A stretch of DNA of 17,479 nucleotides. Origin: Acidobacteriota bacterium (GTDB lineage Bacteria; Acidobacteriota; Thermoanaerobaculia; Multivoradales; JAHEKO01). Shown piece after piece: positions 1-7,372 of the stretch. A program made the translations under genes and the position numbers. The notes under the pieces were generated by a model. That model made no database searches. It worked only from the letters and a program-made list of their open reading frames with translations, and was not told the origin of the DNA. The stretch covers positions 1-17,479 of the forward strand of contig SBFI01000415.1 in the NCBI GenBank assembly GCA_006227875.1, in the 5' to 3' direction. Position 1 is the stretch's first letter; each line of letters opens with the position of its first letter.

Positions 1-1282
1 CGTCTCCGGCGGCCTCGAGGGCCTCGCCGCCGCGGATGAGGACGCCGGCGTCGGCGGCGCGCCCGGTCCCGACCATCACGGCCGTCGGTGTGGCCAGGCC
101 CATGGCACAGGGGCAGGCAATCACCAGCACGCTGACCGCCGCCACAAAGGCAAAGTTGAGACGCGGGTCGGGGCCGACGATCAGCCAGACAACAAAGGTG
201 GCGAGCGCCACGGCGATGACAATGGGGACAAAGACACCGGCGATGCGGTCCGCGACCCTCTGGATGGGGGGCTTGCCGGCTTGCGCTTCCTCGACCATGC
301 GGATGATCTGGGCCAGCACCGTATCGGCGCCCACCCGGTCGGCGCGAAAGACAAAGGAGCCGGTCTTGTTGACGGTACCGCCGACGACCTCGGCTCCGGT
401 CGACTTTTCAACCGGAATCGGCTCACCGGTAATCATGCTCTCGTCGACAAAGCTTCTCCCCTCGACGACAACACCGTCGGTGGCGATCCGTTCGCCGGGT
501 CGAACCTGGATGAAGTCGCCGGGAACGACTTCTTCAATTGGGATCTCCGTGGTCTCGCCGTTGCGGACGACTCTTGCGGTCTTGGGTTGGAGCTGTACGA
601 GTTTGCGAATGGCCTCGGAGGTTCGACCCTTGGCTCTGGCTTCGAGGTATTTGCCAAAGAGAATGAGGGTGATAATCACCGCCGCGGCCTCGAAGTAGAG
701 GTTGGCGGTGCCGGTGGGGAAGATCTGTGGCCTGACGACAGCCAGCAGCGAATAGAAATAGGCGGCGGAGCTGCCCATCATGACCAGGGTGTTCATCCCC
801 GGGCTGAGGTGACGGAGCTCGGCCCATCCTTGTCGGTAGAAGCGTCTCCCGGCGACAAACTGGACAGGAGTGGCGAGTGCCAGCTCGATCCAGCGCCAAG
901 CGCCTGCCGGAAGCAGCCGGTGCATCCACACCGCCACACCCGGCACCATCATCGGCACCATGGCGATGAAGACCAGCGGGAGGGTCAGTGCCGCGGCGAG
1001 TCGGAGGTCGCGAAGGAGGCTCTGCTGCTCGGCCTCCCGCGCCGCCTGTTCGCGATCGGGTGAGTCGGTCTGCTCTTCGGGCTCGTAACCGGCGTCGGCG
1101 ATGGCCGCTCGTATCGCCGCCGGGTCGACCTCCTCCGGCAGGTAGTCGACGGTGGCCTTTTCGGTAGCGAGATTGACGGCCACGTCGACCACCCCGGGCA
1201 GCTTGGCGACCGCCCTCTCGACCCGCGAGACACAGGCGGCACAAGTCATGCCGCGCACACCAAGGCGGATCTCATCAGTCAC
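1..1282 (-). CDS. copA: Copper-translocating P-type ATPase CopA (3' end cut by window)
   Basis: P1B-type ATPase that pumps Cu(+) out of the cytoplasm. About 427 N-terminal residues are visible; the phosphorylation (DKTGT), nucleotide-binding and last membrane parts lie beyond the window start. In order: one heavy-metal-associated domain with GMTCAAC near residue 11, several hydrophobic membrane segments, the actuator-domain motif TGEP (around base 430), and the membrane Cu-binding motif CPC (bases 107-115, context ACPCAMGLATPT), which is diagnostic for Cu/Ag pumps. The start chosen is a GTG at 1282, because GAGGAG lies 9 nt upstream; an in-frame ATG at 1303 has no comparable ribosome site and is the alternative. 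It is the last gene of a copZ-csoR-copA operon, 45 nt after csoR (24 nt if the ATG is used). Family assignment is firm; Ag(+) may also be a substrate. Confidence 0.95.
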   Translation of the reverse strand, partial: MTDEIRLGVRGMTCAACVSRVERAVAKLPGVVDVAVNLATEKATVDYLPEEVDPAAIRAAIADAGYEPEEQTDSPDREQAAREAEQQSLLRDLRLAAALTLPLVFIAMVPMMVPGVAVWMHRLLPAGAWRWIELALATPVQFVAGRRFYRQGWAELRHLSPGMNTLVMMGSSAAYFYSLLAVVRPQIFPTGTANLYFEAAAVIITLILFGKYLEARAKGRTSEAIRKLVQLQPKTARVVRNGETTEIPIEEVVPGDFIQVRPGERIATDGVVVEGRSFVDESMITGEPIPVEKSTGAEVVGGTVNKTGSFVFRADRVGADTVLAQIIRMVEEAQAGKPPIQRVADRIAGVFVPIVIAVALATFVVWLIVGPDPRLNFAFVAAVSVLVIACPCAMGLATPTAVMVGTGRAADAGVLIRGGEALEAAGD

Positions 1283-1327
1283 TGCGTGAAACTCCTCGGC
1301 CATCGAAGTGGAGAGGTGGCAAACCGA

Positions 1328-1621
1328 TCACCGGTATTTGAGAACTTCCATCAGCTCTTCGACGATCTCATCGACATCACCGCGCTGCTGGGCGGTGACC
1401 ACGTGATCCCGCAGATGGCTCCGCAATACAAGCCCGGCGACCTTCTCCAGGGCGCCGTTGACCGCCTTGATCTGCTTGAGGGCGTCGACACAGTAAACGG
1501 TCTCGTCCTCGAGCATCCGCAGAATCCCCTCGACGTGACCCTTGATCGACAGCAGCCGGCGGCGGGCATCCTCTCGGGTGGAGGGGTCGAGATGCAGGCC
1601 TTGGCACTGGGCATTACTCAT
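1328..1621 (-). CDS. csoR: CsoR/RcnR-family metal-sensing repressor, C-H-H variant
   Basis: Small all-helical DNA-binding repressor (97 aa, a usual family length) that releases its operator when metal binds. The YCVD segment with Cys44 and the SHLRDH segment with His69 and His73 mark the metal site. Copper CsoR proteins normally have Cys-His-Cys; here the last ligand is His, as in the Ni/Co sensor RcnR. The YCVD context and the position between copZ and copA argue for copper. The RcnR N-terminal His3 is absent (residues 1-5 are MSNAQ), although Cys6 and His10 could serve. The ATG overlaps the copZ stop as ATGA, so translation is probably coupled and the regulator is autoregulated with its target genes. 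Family call is firm; the metal is inferred from neighbours. Confidence 0.9.
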   Translation of the reverse strand: MSNAQCQGLHLDPSTREDARRRLLSIKGHVEGILRMLEDETVYCVDALKQIKAVNGALEKVAGLVLRSHLRDHVVTAQQRGDVDEIVEELMEVLKYR

Positions 1622-1821
1622 GTCGTCGGCGCCACCTGGTAGCCCTCCTCCCGCACCGCGGCGGCAAGCTGCTCGATGGCGGCCTCGCCCTCGACAATCG
1701 CTTCCCCCCTGTCGAGGCTCACCTCGACCACCCGCGTCACTCCTGGCACCTCGGTCAATGCCTTGGTCACCGCTCTGACACAGTGGTCACAGGACATCCC
1801 TTCGATTTTGAGCTTGATCAT
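1618..1821 (-). CDS. copZ: Copper chaperone CopZ (heavy-metal-associated domain protein)
   Basis: A 67-residue single-domain HMA (ferredoxin-like fold) protein that carries Cu(+) in the cytoplasm, typically delivering it to CopA and to CsoR. The metal loop GMSCDHC (MxCxxC) is near residues 8-14. The reading frame is open further upstream to 1881, but the start at 1821 (MIKLKIEG) gives the standard HMA length and has AGGAG about 10 nt ahead. It is first in the operon and overlaps csoR by 4 nt (ATGA). An internal His between the two Cys of the motif (CDHC) occurs in many CopZ-like chaperones. Confidence 0.92.
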   Translation of the reverse strand: MIKLKIEGMSCDHCVRAVTKALTEVPGVTRVVEVSLDRGEAIVEGEAAIEQLAAAVREEGYQVAPTT

Positions 1822-1843
1822 GGAACCGTTTCTCCTGTGGACT

Positions 1844-1863
1844 CCCACCCCACCCGGGGTGGG
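1844..1863 (-). promoter_or_regulatory. Candidate CsoR operator: G/C-tract inverted repeat in the copZ leader
   Basis: Perfect 8-bp inverted repeat CCCACCCC / GGGGTGGG with a 4-bp spacer, 22 bp upstream of the copZ start. CsoR/RcnR operators are typically palindromes built around G or C tracts, so type and position fit. A TTGACA hexamer on the minus strand (1878-1873) lies just upstream, but 17 bp further on the sequence is GGGTGG, so no convincing -10 box is seen and the exact promoter is undecided. It could also act as an RNA hairpin in the leader. Confidence 0.5.
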
Positions 1864-2039
1864 TCTATTGTTTGTCAACAAGTCCTCCCGGCCGTCTATT
1901 CCCGACCCCTGAATACCCTTATTTATCTATTCAAATCAGTTTCCAAAAGTAACGGATCCCACCCGCTCGACCGTCGGCAAGGTTTGCGCATCTGGGTCTA
2001 AAGCCCACTTGGCAAAAGGGTTACGTGGCTTCTGCAGAC

Positions 2040-2056
2040 TTGGCACCAACGTTGCT
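2040..2056 (+). promoter_or_regulatory. Sigma-54 (RpoN) -24/-12 promoter of the pilY1 homologue
   Basis: TTGGCACC-AACG-TTGCT. The GG (2042-2043) and GC (2054-2055) are separated by exactly 10 bp, as the sigma-54 holoenzyme requires; only the last base of the -24 element (C for G) departs from consensus TTGGCACG-N4-TTGCT. Transcription would start near 2067, giving a leader of about 23 nt with GGAGAG (2078-2083) before the ATG at 2090. A second, weaker copy (ACTTGGCA repeated at 2007-2014, with TTAC at the -12 position) lies 31 bp upstream. Sigma-54 promoters need an enhancer-binding activator such as PilR; no activator site was identified. Confidence 0.72.
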
Positions 2057-2089
2057 TTGTTCCCCTCGAGACTTGTTGGAGAGCAAGCC

Positions 2090-5000
2090 ATGAACACTTA
2101 CAACCTACGCCCTAGAACCCTCTTGTCGACCCTGCCGGCGGTCGCCTTGCTGTCGGTGGTGCTGGTTGGAGCTCTGGCCAACCCAGATAAGGCCTGGAGC
2201 GACGACCGGGATCTGCTCGGCACCTATTCCGACAAGCCCTACGTCTTCTTCGTCATAGACACCTCCTCGTCGATGAGGCGCTTTCCCGGGGACGAGTGGG
2301 TGCCTGGGGCCAACGACGACCCCAACAGCAAGGTCTATCAGGCCAAGAAGGCGATGTTCGAAGTCATCAAGGAGGTGGGCAACAACGCCCTCTATGGCTT
2401 CGCCGTGTTCGACATCGAGCGTGCCACTCCGGGTGACAAACACTGGCTCTATACCCCAGCGAGCAACCCATCCTGGTTCAATCAGCCGCCCTTCAAGCAC
2501 GGCAGCGATACCCCCCCCTGGCTCGGGCCCGGCACGAGCAATGTCGCCTACCCGCGGGCCGGTCATCCCCTGCTCTTCGGAGACGACGGCAGCCAGGACC
2601 AGGGCGATCCGGCCAAGACCGACGACGATCATACGGATGGCAGCTGCGAGTACCCAGAGGATCTGGACGTCGATGTCGCCTTGCCGATCGATGGGTTGGG
2701 TGGTGCCGCACACGCGCGCAACGCCAACAAAGACCACTGGACCGACGTTCGCGCTCTTGGCCAGATGTGGTCATTCGCCAAGCTGGGGCGCAACGGCGAC
2801 CATGACACCGTCCAATGGTTCAAGTTCGACGGCGACAAGTATCGTCTCACCTGGAGGGCACTGACCGGTGGTCAACAGCTCGGTGACGTACCGCTGTTCG
2901 TGGATGTAGTGCTCGAGCGGGAGGGCGACGGCAACTGCGGGGCCATCGCCTTCGACAAGAGCTGGTCGGAGACCCTGACCCTGGTGCCGATGTACTCGGG
3001 AGATCTGGACGGTGATCCCTTCGCCACGGTACCCACCGAGATCATCTCCCAGCACTCTGAAAGCCGCGGTTACCGGTCGGAGAAAGACTACCGCCCCATA
3101 GGCGCCTGCGATACCGGTCGGTATCTGGAGAGCAATTACGATCTCGAGGATGCAGGAGAAACGTACAGCTATGACGTGATCCCCGATCCTCTCGGCCGGG
3201 ACACGACCTACAACACCCTCGATCGGGGAGACTTCATTCCGCTCGACTGGACCAATCCGGGCTATGCCGTCGGCAATCGCGATGAGATCTTGCGACGGCT
3301 GTCGCCGTCGATTCTGATCGGTGATCCACCCGACTTTCGCATTGCCCGTTACTACAAGGAGTACGACGAAAGGGACGCCAACGACTACCTGGTGCTCAAA
3401 GACGAATTCGCCGGCTATCCTCCCATCATGTCAGGCAGCAACACCCCGCTCGCCGGCTCGCTCTACCGCTTCCGGCAATGGTTCGACGATTGGCTGCCGG
3501 TGGCGATGGCCGAAGATCCGGCCTGGGACTGTCGTGCCGGGGTCAACGTCATCGTACTGACCGATGGCGAAGAGAGTTGCGGGAGCGACTACCCTGGCCC
3601 GCCGCCGGACTTCTGCCCCGCGGGGGCAGCGGTCACCGGAGAAACGACAGGGAACAGCTTTGCCTGCGAGTTCGACGAGGAGGAGATTGCCGCCTATCAG
3701 GCACAGGTGTTGCGCAACGGAGTCCACCCGCTGACGGGCGAACCCAGGGACGTCAAGACCTATGTGCTGGCATTCGACGTCCGGGGTGCTGATTCTCTCA
3801 ACAACATGGCGGATGGCGGCGGTACTTGCAGTGATCGTGATGCCGACGGGTTTGTCGATCCCGATACCGAGTGTGCATACTTCGCCGACACCAAGCAGGA
3901 GCTCGTCGACTCCCTGCTGGCCATTCTCTCGGACATCCGCGCCGAGCCTCGCAGCTTTGTGCCGGCGGCGTCGCCGCCGCGCAGCTTCAACGCGGACCCC
4001 AAGATCGTGCTATCGAATTTCGTGCCGGTTCCGGGGCAGTCGACCTGGGACGCACATCTGAACGCCTTCAAGCGGCCCCTGCCGCTGACCTCGGACGGAC
4101 GGCCCAACACCGGTCGGGTTTGCGACGGCAGCACCATTACCGAGGCGTGCTTTCTGTGGGATGCAGGCGATCAGCTGGAGGCCCAGGCCCCCACGGTCGC
4201 CGCCGATCCACCGTTGCTGAGGTTGGGTCCGGCCGCCGATGAGCGGCGAGTCTTCTATGGTATGGAGAAGGACCTCGTCAACCCAGAGATCGTGCCGCGC
4301 GACCGTCGCCTGTTGGAGTGGAAGAACCCGGGTCATCCTCCTCCTCAAGTTTGGGCGGATCTGCTCGACGGGATGGGTTTGCTGCCCACCGAAATAGATC
4401 GGGCCAAAAACGCTATCCGCAGGACACTCGAGATCAAGGAGGCCACGATCGTCGACCCGGCAACCGGATTTGATGTAGATATCCACTACATCCTGGGGGA
4501 CATCTTCCACTCGGATCCGGTAGTGGTGGGTCCGCCCAGCAACGGCCGCTACTTCGCCTCCGATCTCTACAGCACCGACCCGTTCGATTGCACCGACAAC
4601 CCGGGCTACCGTTGCTACTACCAGAAACATGAGTTCCGTCGCCAGGTGCTGGTCTTCGGTGCCAACGACGGTCAGGTGCATGCCGTCGATCTGGGCACTT
4701 TCGAATACACAACCGACCCCGAAGAGGATGGCGCATACAACGACGGCACCGGCCGGGAGCTTTTTGCCTACATTCCCCGCGGCGTGCTCCCCAATGTCCT
4801 CGCCCAGGCCGAGGCTTCGGATCACGACTGGGATGTAGACAGCCCCATCCGGGTCTCGGATGTCTTTATCGATCCCGAGCACGACGGCTTTCCCAACGCC
4901 GACGACCGGGAATGGCGAACCGTGGCCATCGGTGGTCTACGCCGCGGTGGGAACCTCTACTACGCCCTCGACATGACCCAACCCGACAAGCTCGACGGGG

Positions 5001-6325
5001 AGAATGTTGGGGTACCCATCAACGGGTATGTCCCCTCGTGCTGGGAAGAAGAGAACACGAGTGCCTGCGGTGTGAACCCCTTTGGTGCAGCCCTCTGGGA
5101 GCTCACCGACACCTGGGACGAGGACCCTGTGGGCGCTACGGGCTATGGCTATGCGGATCTCGGCCAGACCTGGTCGGTGCCCAACACCGGCAGGATCAAA
5201 GTGCTGGAGTCCGATGGTTCGGGCGGCACCGAAGAGGTCGACAAGTTCGTCGCCATCTTTGGCGGCGGGTTGGATTCGTCGAAGGCGGGTAACCAGGGGA
5301 ACTGGCTCTACATGGCGGATATCGAGACCGGTCTCATCATCTACAAGCGTCGGCTCGCAGGATCCGCTGCGAGCGAGCCGGCGGCTGTCGACACCGATCA
5401 GGATGGCTATATCGACACCATCTACATCGGTACATTGAGTGGATACCTCTACAAAGCGGACATCAGTGAGGCACAACTTCTCAACTCTGCGGCGACAATC
5501 ACCGAGTATTCGACCGGTGTCCCCGTCATGCGCACGGTGAGAAGGATCGTCGCTCCCGAGTGGGATCCATTCGTTGTCTTCGACACGGGTGGTCGTCCGA
5601 TCTACTATCCGCCGTCGGTTCTCTTTGTGGCCAAGCGCGCTCAATTCTCGGTCGCCTTCGGCACCGGAGACCGCGAAGACATACTGTCCAAAACCACCCA
5701 GGTGGGTCGTTTCTACAACGCAGTGGATGACGATTGGATCGTCGGCGATCCTCGCCTGCCGCTGACGGAGGCCAACCTCCAAGCCATTGCCTTCCAATCG
5801 ACGACGCAGCTGAACAAAGATCTGCTGGTGGATCCGGCAATCGGCAAGGAGCCGGGATGGGTCCTCACCCTGGCCGAGAACGAGCGGGTGATCACCAATG
5901 GACTGGCATTCAGCGGAGTGATCACCTTCAGTACATTCATTCCGGATCCCGCCGTCTCGGGTGATTGTGGAGGAGTTGGAACCGGGCGCATCTACATCCT
6001 CAACGCCACCAGTGCCGACGCCTTGGCGGAAGAGGCCGGGGTACCGACCCGTTACTACTCGGTCGACGATTTTGTGACTAGTGCCTACGTCGAATCGGGT
6101 GGCCTCCCGGGTGGTGACGACGATGATGACGACGATGACGACGATGACAACAATCCCTGCGCCGGTGTTCAGGATTTGGCGGAAACCTTGGAGTCCCTTT
6201 TCCCACCCAGCTGCAACTTCGCCAACCGTACCGAAAACATCATGGCGCAGCGCTCGAGTACCGAAGTCGAGTGCATTGCCCCGGTTCCGGTCTGCATCGA
6301 GAACAAGAACTGGAAGGAGTTCTAA
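2090..6325 (+). CDS. pilY1: PilY1-type type IV pilus tip adhesin / assembly protein
   Basis: Exported 1411-aa protein of the PilY1/PilC family, which caps type IV pili, promotes pilus extension and mediates adhesion and surface sensing. Signal peptide at residues 1 to about 30-37. A von Willebrand A-type start (VFFVIDTSSSM) carries the MIDAS pattern D57-x-S59-x-S61, and a later strand VIVLTDGEES (around 485-496) supplies the MIDAS aspartate; the roughly 430 residues between suggest a large insertion in the VWA domain. A Ca-loop-like DRDADGFVD follows at 582-590. The C-terminal PilY1 beta-propeller begins near 800 (LGDIFHSDP, then VFGANDGQVHAVD near 853) and contains a second Ca-type loop DTDQDGYID at 1101-1109, the kind that in Pseudomonas PilY1 controls retraction. 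Eleven consecutive Asp (1343-1353) precede a Cys-containing tail. The start at 2090 is chosen for GGAGAG, the signal peptide and the sigma-54 promoter; a TTG at 2009 lies upstream of that promoter. It is longer than the usual 1000-1200 aa, and no minor pilin genes adjoin it. Confidence 0.9.
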   Translation: MNTYNLRPRTLLSTLPAVALLSVVLVGALANPDKAWSDDRDLLGTYSDKPYVFFVIDTSSSMRRFPGDEWVPGANDDPNSKVYQAKKAMFEVIKEVGNNALYGFAVFDIERATPGDKHWLYTPASNPSWFNQPPFKHGSDTPPWLGPGTSNVAYPRAGHPLLFGDDGSQDQGDPAKTDDDHTDGSCEYPEDLDVDVALPIDGLGGAAHARNANKDHWTDVRALGQMWSFAKLGRNGDHDTVQWFKFDGDKYRLTWRALTGGQQLGDVPLFVDVVLEREGDGNCGAIAFDKSWSETLTLVPMYSGDLDGDPFATVPTEIISQHSESRGYRSEKDYRPIGACDTGRYLESNYDLEDAGETYSYDVIPDPLGRDTTYNTLDRGDFIPLDWTNPGYAVGNRDEILRRLSPSILIGDPPDFRIARYYKEYDERDANDYLVLKDEFAGYPPIMSGSNTPLAGSLYRFRQWFDDWLPVAMAEDPAWDCRAGVNVIVLTDGEESCGSDYPGPPPDFCPAGAAVTGETTGNSFACEFDEEEIAAYQAQVLRNGVHPLTGEPRDVKTYVLAFDVRGADSLNNMADGGGTCSDRDADGFVDPDTECAYFADTKQELVDSLLAILSDIRAEPRSFVPAASPPRSFNADPKIVLSNFVPVPGQSTWDAHLNAFKRPLPLTSDGRPNTGRVCDGSTITEACFLWDAGDQLEAQAPTVAADPPLLRLGPAADERRVFYGMEKDLVNPEIVPRDRRLLEWKNPGHPPPQVWADLLDGMGLLPTEIDRAKNAIRRTLEIKEATIVDPATGFDVDIHYILGDIFHSDPVVVGPPSNGRYFASDLYSTDPFDCTDNPGYRCYYQKHEFRRQVLVFGANDGQVHAVDLGTFEYTTDPEEDGAYNDGTGRELFAYIPRGVLPNVLAQAEASDHDWDVDSPIRVSDVFIDPEHDGFPNADDREWRTVAIGGLRRGGNLYYALDMTQPDKLDGENVGVPINGYVPSCWEEENTSACGVNPFGAALWELTDTWDEDPVGATGYGYADLGQTWSVPNTGRIKVLESDGSGGTEEVDKFVAIFGGGLDSSKAGNQGNWLYMADIETGLIIYKRRLAGSAASEPAAVDTDQDGYIDTIYIGTLSGYLYKADISEAQLLNSAATITEYSTGVPVMRTVRRIVAPEWDPFVVFDTGGRPIYYPPSVLFVAKRAQFSVAFGTGDREDILSKTTQVGRFYNAVDDDWIVGDPRLPLTEANLQAIAFQSTTQLNKDLLVDPAIGKEPGWVLTLAENERVITNGLAFSGVITFSTFIPDPAVSGDCGGVGTGRIYILNATSADALAEEAGVPTRYYSVDDFVTSAYVESGGLPGGDDDDDDDDDDDNNPCAGVQDLAETLESLFPPSCNFANRTENIMAQRSSTEVECIAPVPVCIENKNWKEF
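6116..6148 (+). repeat. GAC/GAT triplet run encoding 11 aspartates
   Basis: Eleven consecutive aspartate codons mixing GAC and GAT near the 3' end of the pilY1 homologue. The mixed codons show that it is not a perfect microsatellite, but repeats such as GACGACGAT make length change by slippage possible. At protein level it is an acidic linker between the beta-propeller and the C-terminal tail, possibly Ca-binding. Confidence 0.9.
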
Positions 6326-6341
6326 TCCCGGTGCCTTTGGG

Positions 6342-7253
6342 CTACCTGGGAGCGAACCCGGTTGGAGGTGTCTCGCTCGACGAGTAGGGGACTGGGGGTG
6401 GCTCGTCTTGCTCCTCGGGGGGAGAGATCTCGTCGTCGTCGTCCCGCCCTGAGCCGATCCGCCAGGCACTCATCCCAGCCAGCCCCAGCCAAAAGAGGTC
6501 CCACAGGGAAAATGTATAAAAGGCGGCACCCAGCCAGAGCACGGCCGGGGTGACCACCAGGGCCTCGTTCTCCTCGATGGCCCGTTGCTCGTCCGGCGTC
6601 AACGCCTGCCAGCGTGCAACCGCCTCCTCCCAGACTTCGAGCGGGTAGTCGTCGCGGCTCAGACTTGCTTCGCGATCGGCGCCGGGTGGCCATTCGAGCT
6701 CCACGCCGAGCTCTTGGTATTCCAAGACGACCTCATCGGCGACAAAGGAGATGACGTACTCCCGGTCGAGCAGCCAGAGATGGCTGATATCCGACATGTA
6801 TCTTTCGCGCTCGGCCGGTGGGATGGCCAACCAGCGGGTCTCGGCCTCCGCCCATACGTCCGCTGGGTAGTCGGCCTCTTCCGTCGCCTCCTCCTGGGTG
6901 ATTCCGGCCGGCCACTCGAGGGCACGCCCCTCACGCTCGAAGTCGCGGACGACAACATCGGCCAGGGCCACGACGGCATATTCTTCGGTGACGGCGCCGG
7001 GCCTGACGGCCATGGCGATGCTCCCCACCTTGCCCACACCGACCGAAAAGAGAGCCGCCACCAACGCCGCCACCGCAGGGCCGGCTCCTTTCCTCTCACC
7101 GGCAACTGCCCGTACCCCATACCCGGACAGTACGCCGATGCCCCAGGCGATGACGCCGAGCTCGTAGTCGGTGAAGTAAACCACCACCGTCCACGCTGCC
7201 GCTCCGATGAGGCCGCCTACGAGTCCACCAACCAGCCAGGCTATGGGTTTCAT
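6342..7253 (-). CDS. Unknown multi-pass membrane protein with an internal duplication
   Basis: A 303-aa protein of a family I do not recognise. Hydrophobic segments are seen at about 5-26, 31-50, 58-82 and 234-264. The central soluble part (about 94-226) consists of two related copies about 74 residues apart: LEWPAG...DYPADVWAEAETRW...AIPPAER (near 112-149) and LEWPPG...DYPLEVWEEAVARW...ALTPDEQ (near 186-223). The tail is acidic then proline-rich (DDDDEISPPEEQDEPPP). The start at 7253 has GAGGAG 10 nt upstream and begins directly with the first membrane segment; an ATG at 7283 lacks this. It converges on pilY1 with only 16 bp between the stops and has the Asp-box gene 119 bp upstream on the same strand. 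No enzymatic motif is visible, so no function is offered. Confidence 0.8.
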   Translation of the reverse strand: MKPIAWLVGGLVGGLIGAAAWTVVVYFTDYELGVIAWGIGVLSGYGVRAVAGERKGAGPAVAALVAALFSVGVGKVGSIAMAVRPGAVTEEYAVVALADVVVRDFEREGRALEWPAGITQEEATEEADYPADVWAEAETRWLAIPPAERERYMSDISHLWLLDREYVISFVADEVVLEYQELGVELEWPPGADREASLSRDDYPLEVWEEAVARWQALTPDEQRAIEENEALVVTPAVLWLGAAFYTFSLWDLFWLGLAGMSAWRIGSGRDDDDEISPPEEQDEPPPVPYSSSETPPTGFAPR

Positions 7254-7372
7254 GGCAATCGAGCTCCTCTCACGACCATTCACGGTCCGATCCGCCGCGA
7301 GATGAAGTCGCGGTCGGAACGGTGCAAGGCTGACAGTGTGCCCGACTCGCAGCTCGATTGCAGTGGAGGGGG

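Noticed and set aside
281..1063. Long plus-strand open frame opposite copA
   Set aside because: It is antisense to a clearly conserved ATPase (HMA, TGE and CPC motifs); its translation has low-complexity, His/Arg/Gly-rich composition and no recognisable motif.
2009..2089. Upstream TTG start extending the pilY1 homologue by 27 residues
   Set aside because: It has no ribosome site, lies upstream of the sigma-54 promoter, and would bury the signal peptide behind extra residues.
4937..6469. 510-codon minus-strand open frame opposite the pilY1 homologue
   Set aside because: High-GC antisense shadow: its poly-Val/Ile stretch is simply the complement of the Asp codon run, and the plus-strand protein has family motifs throughout.
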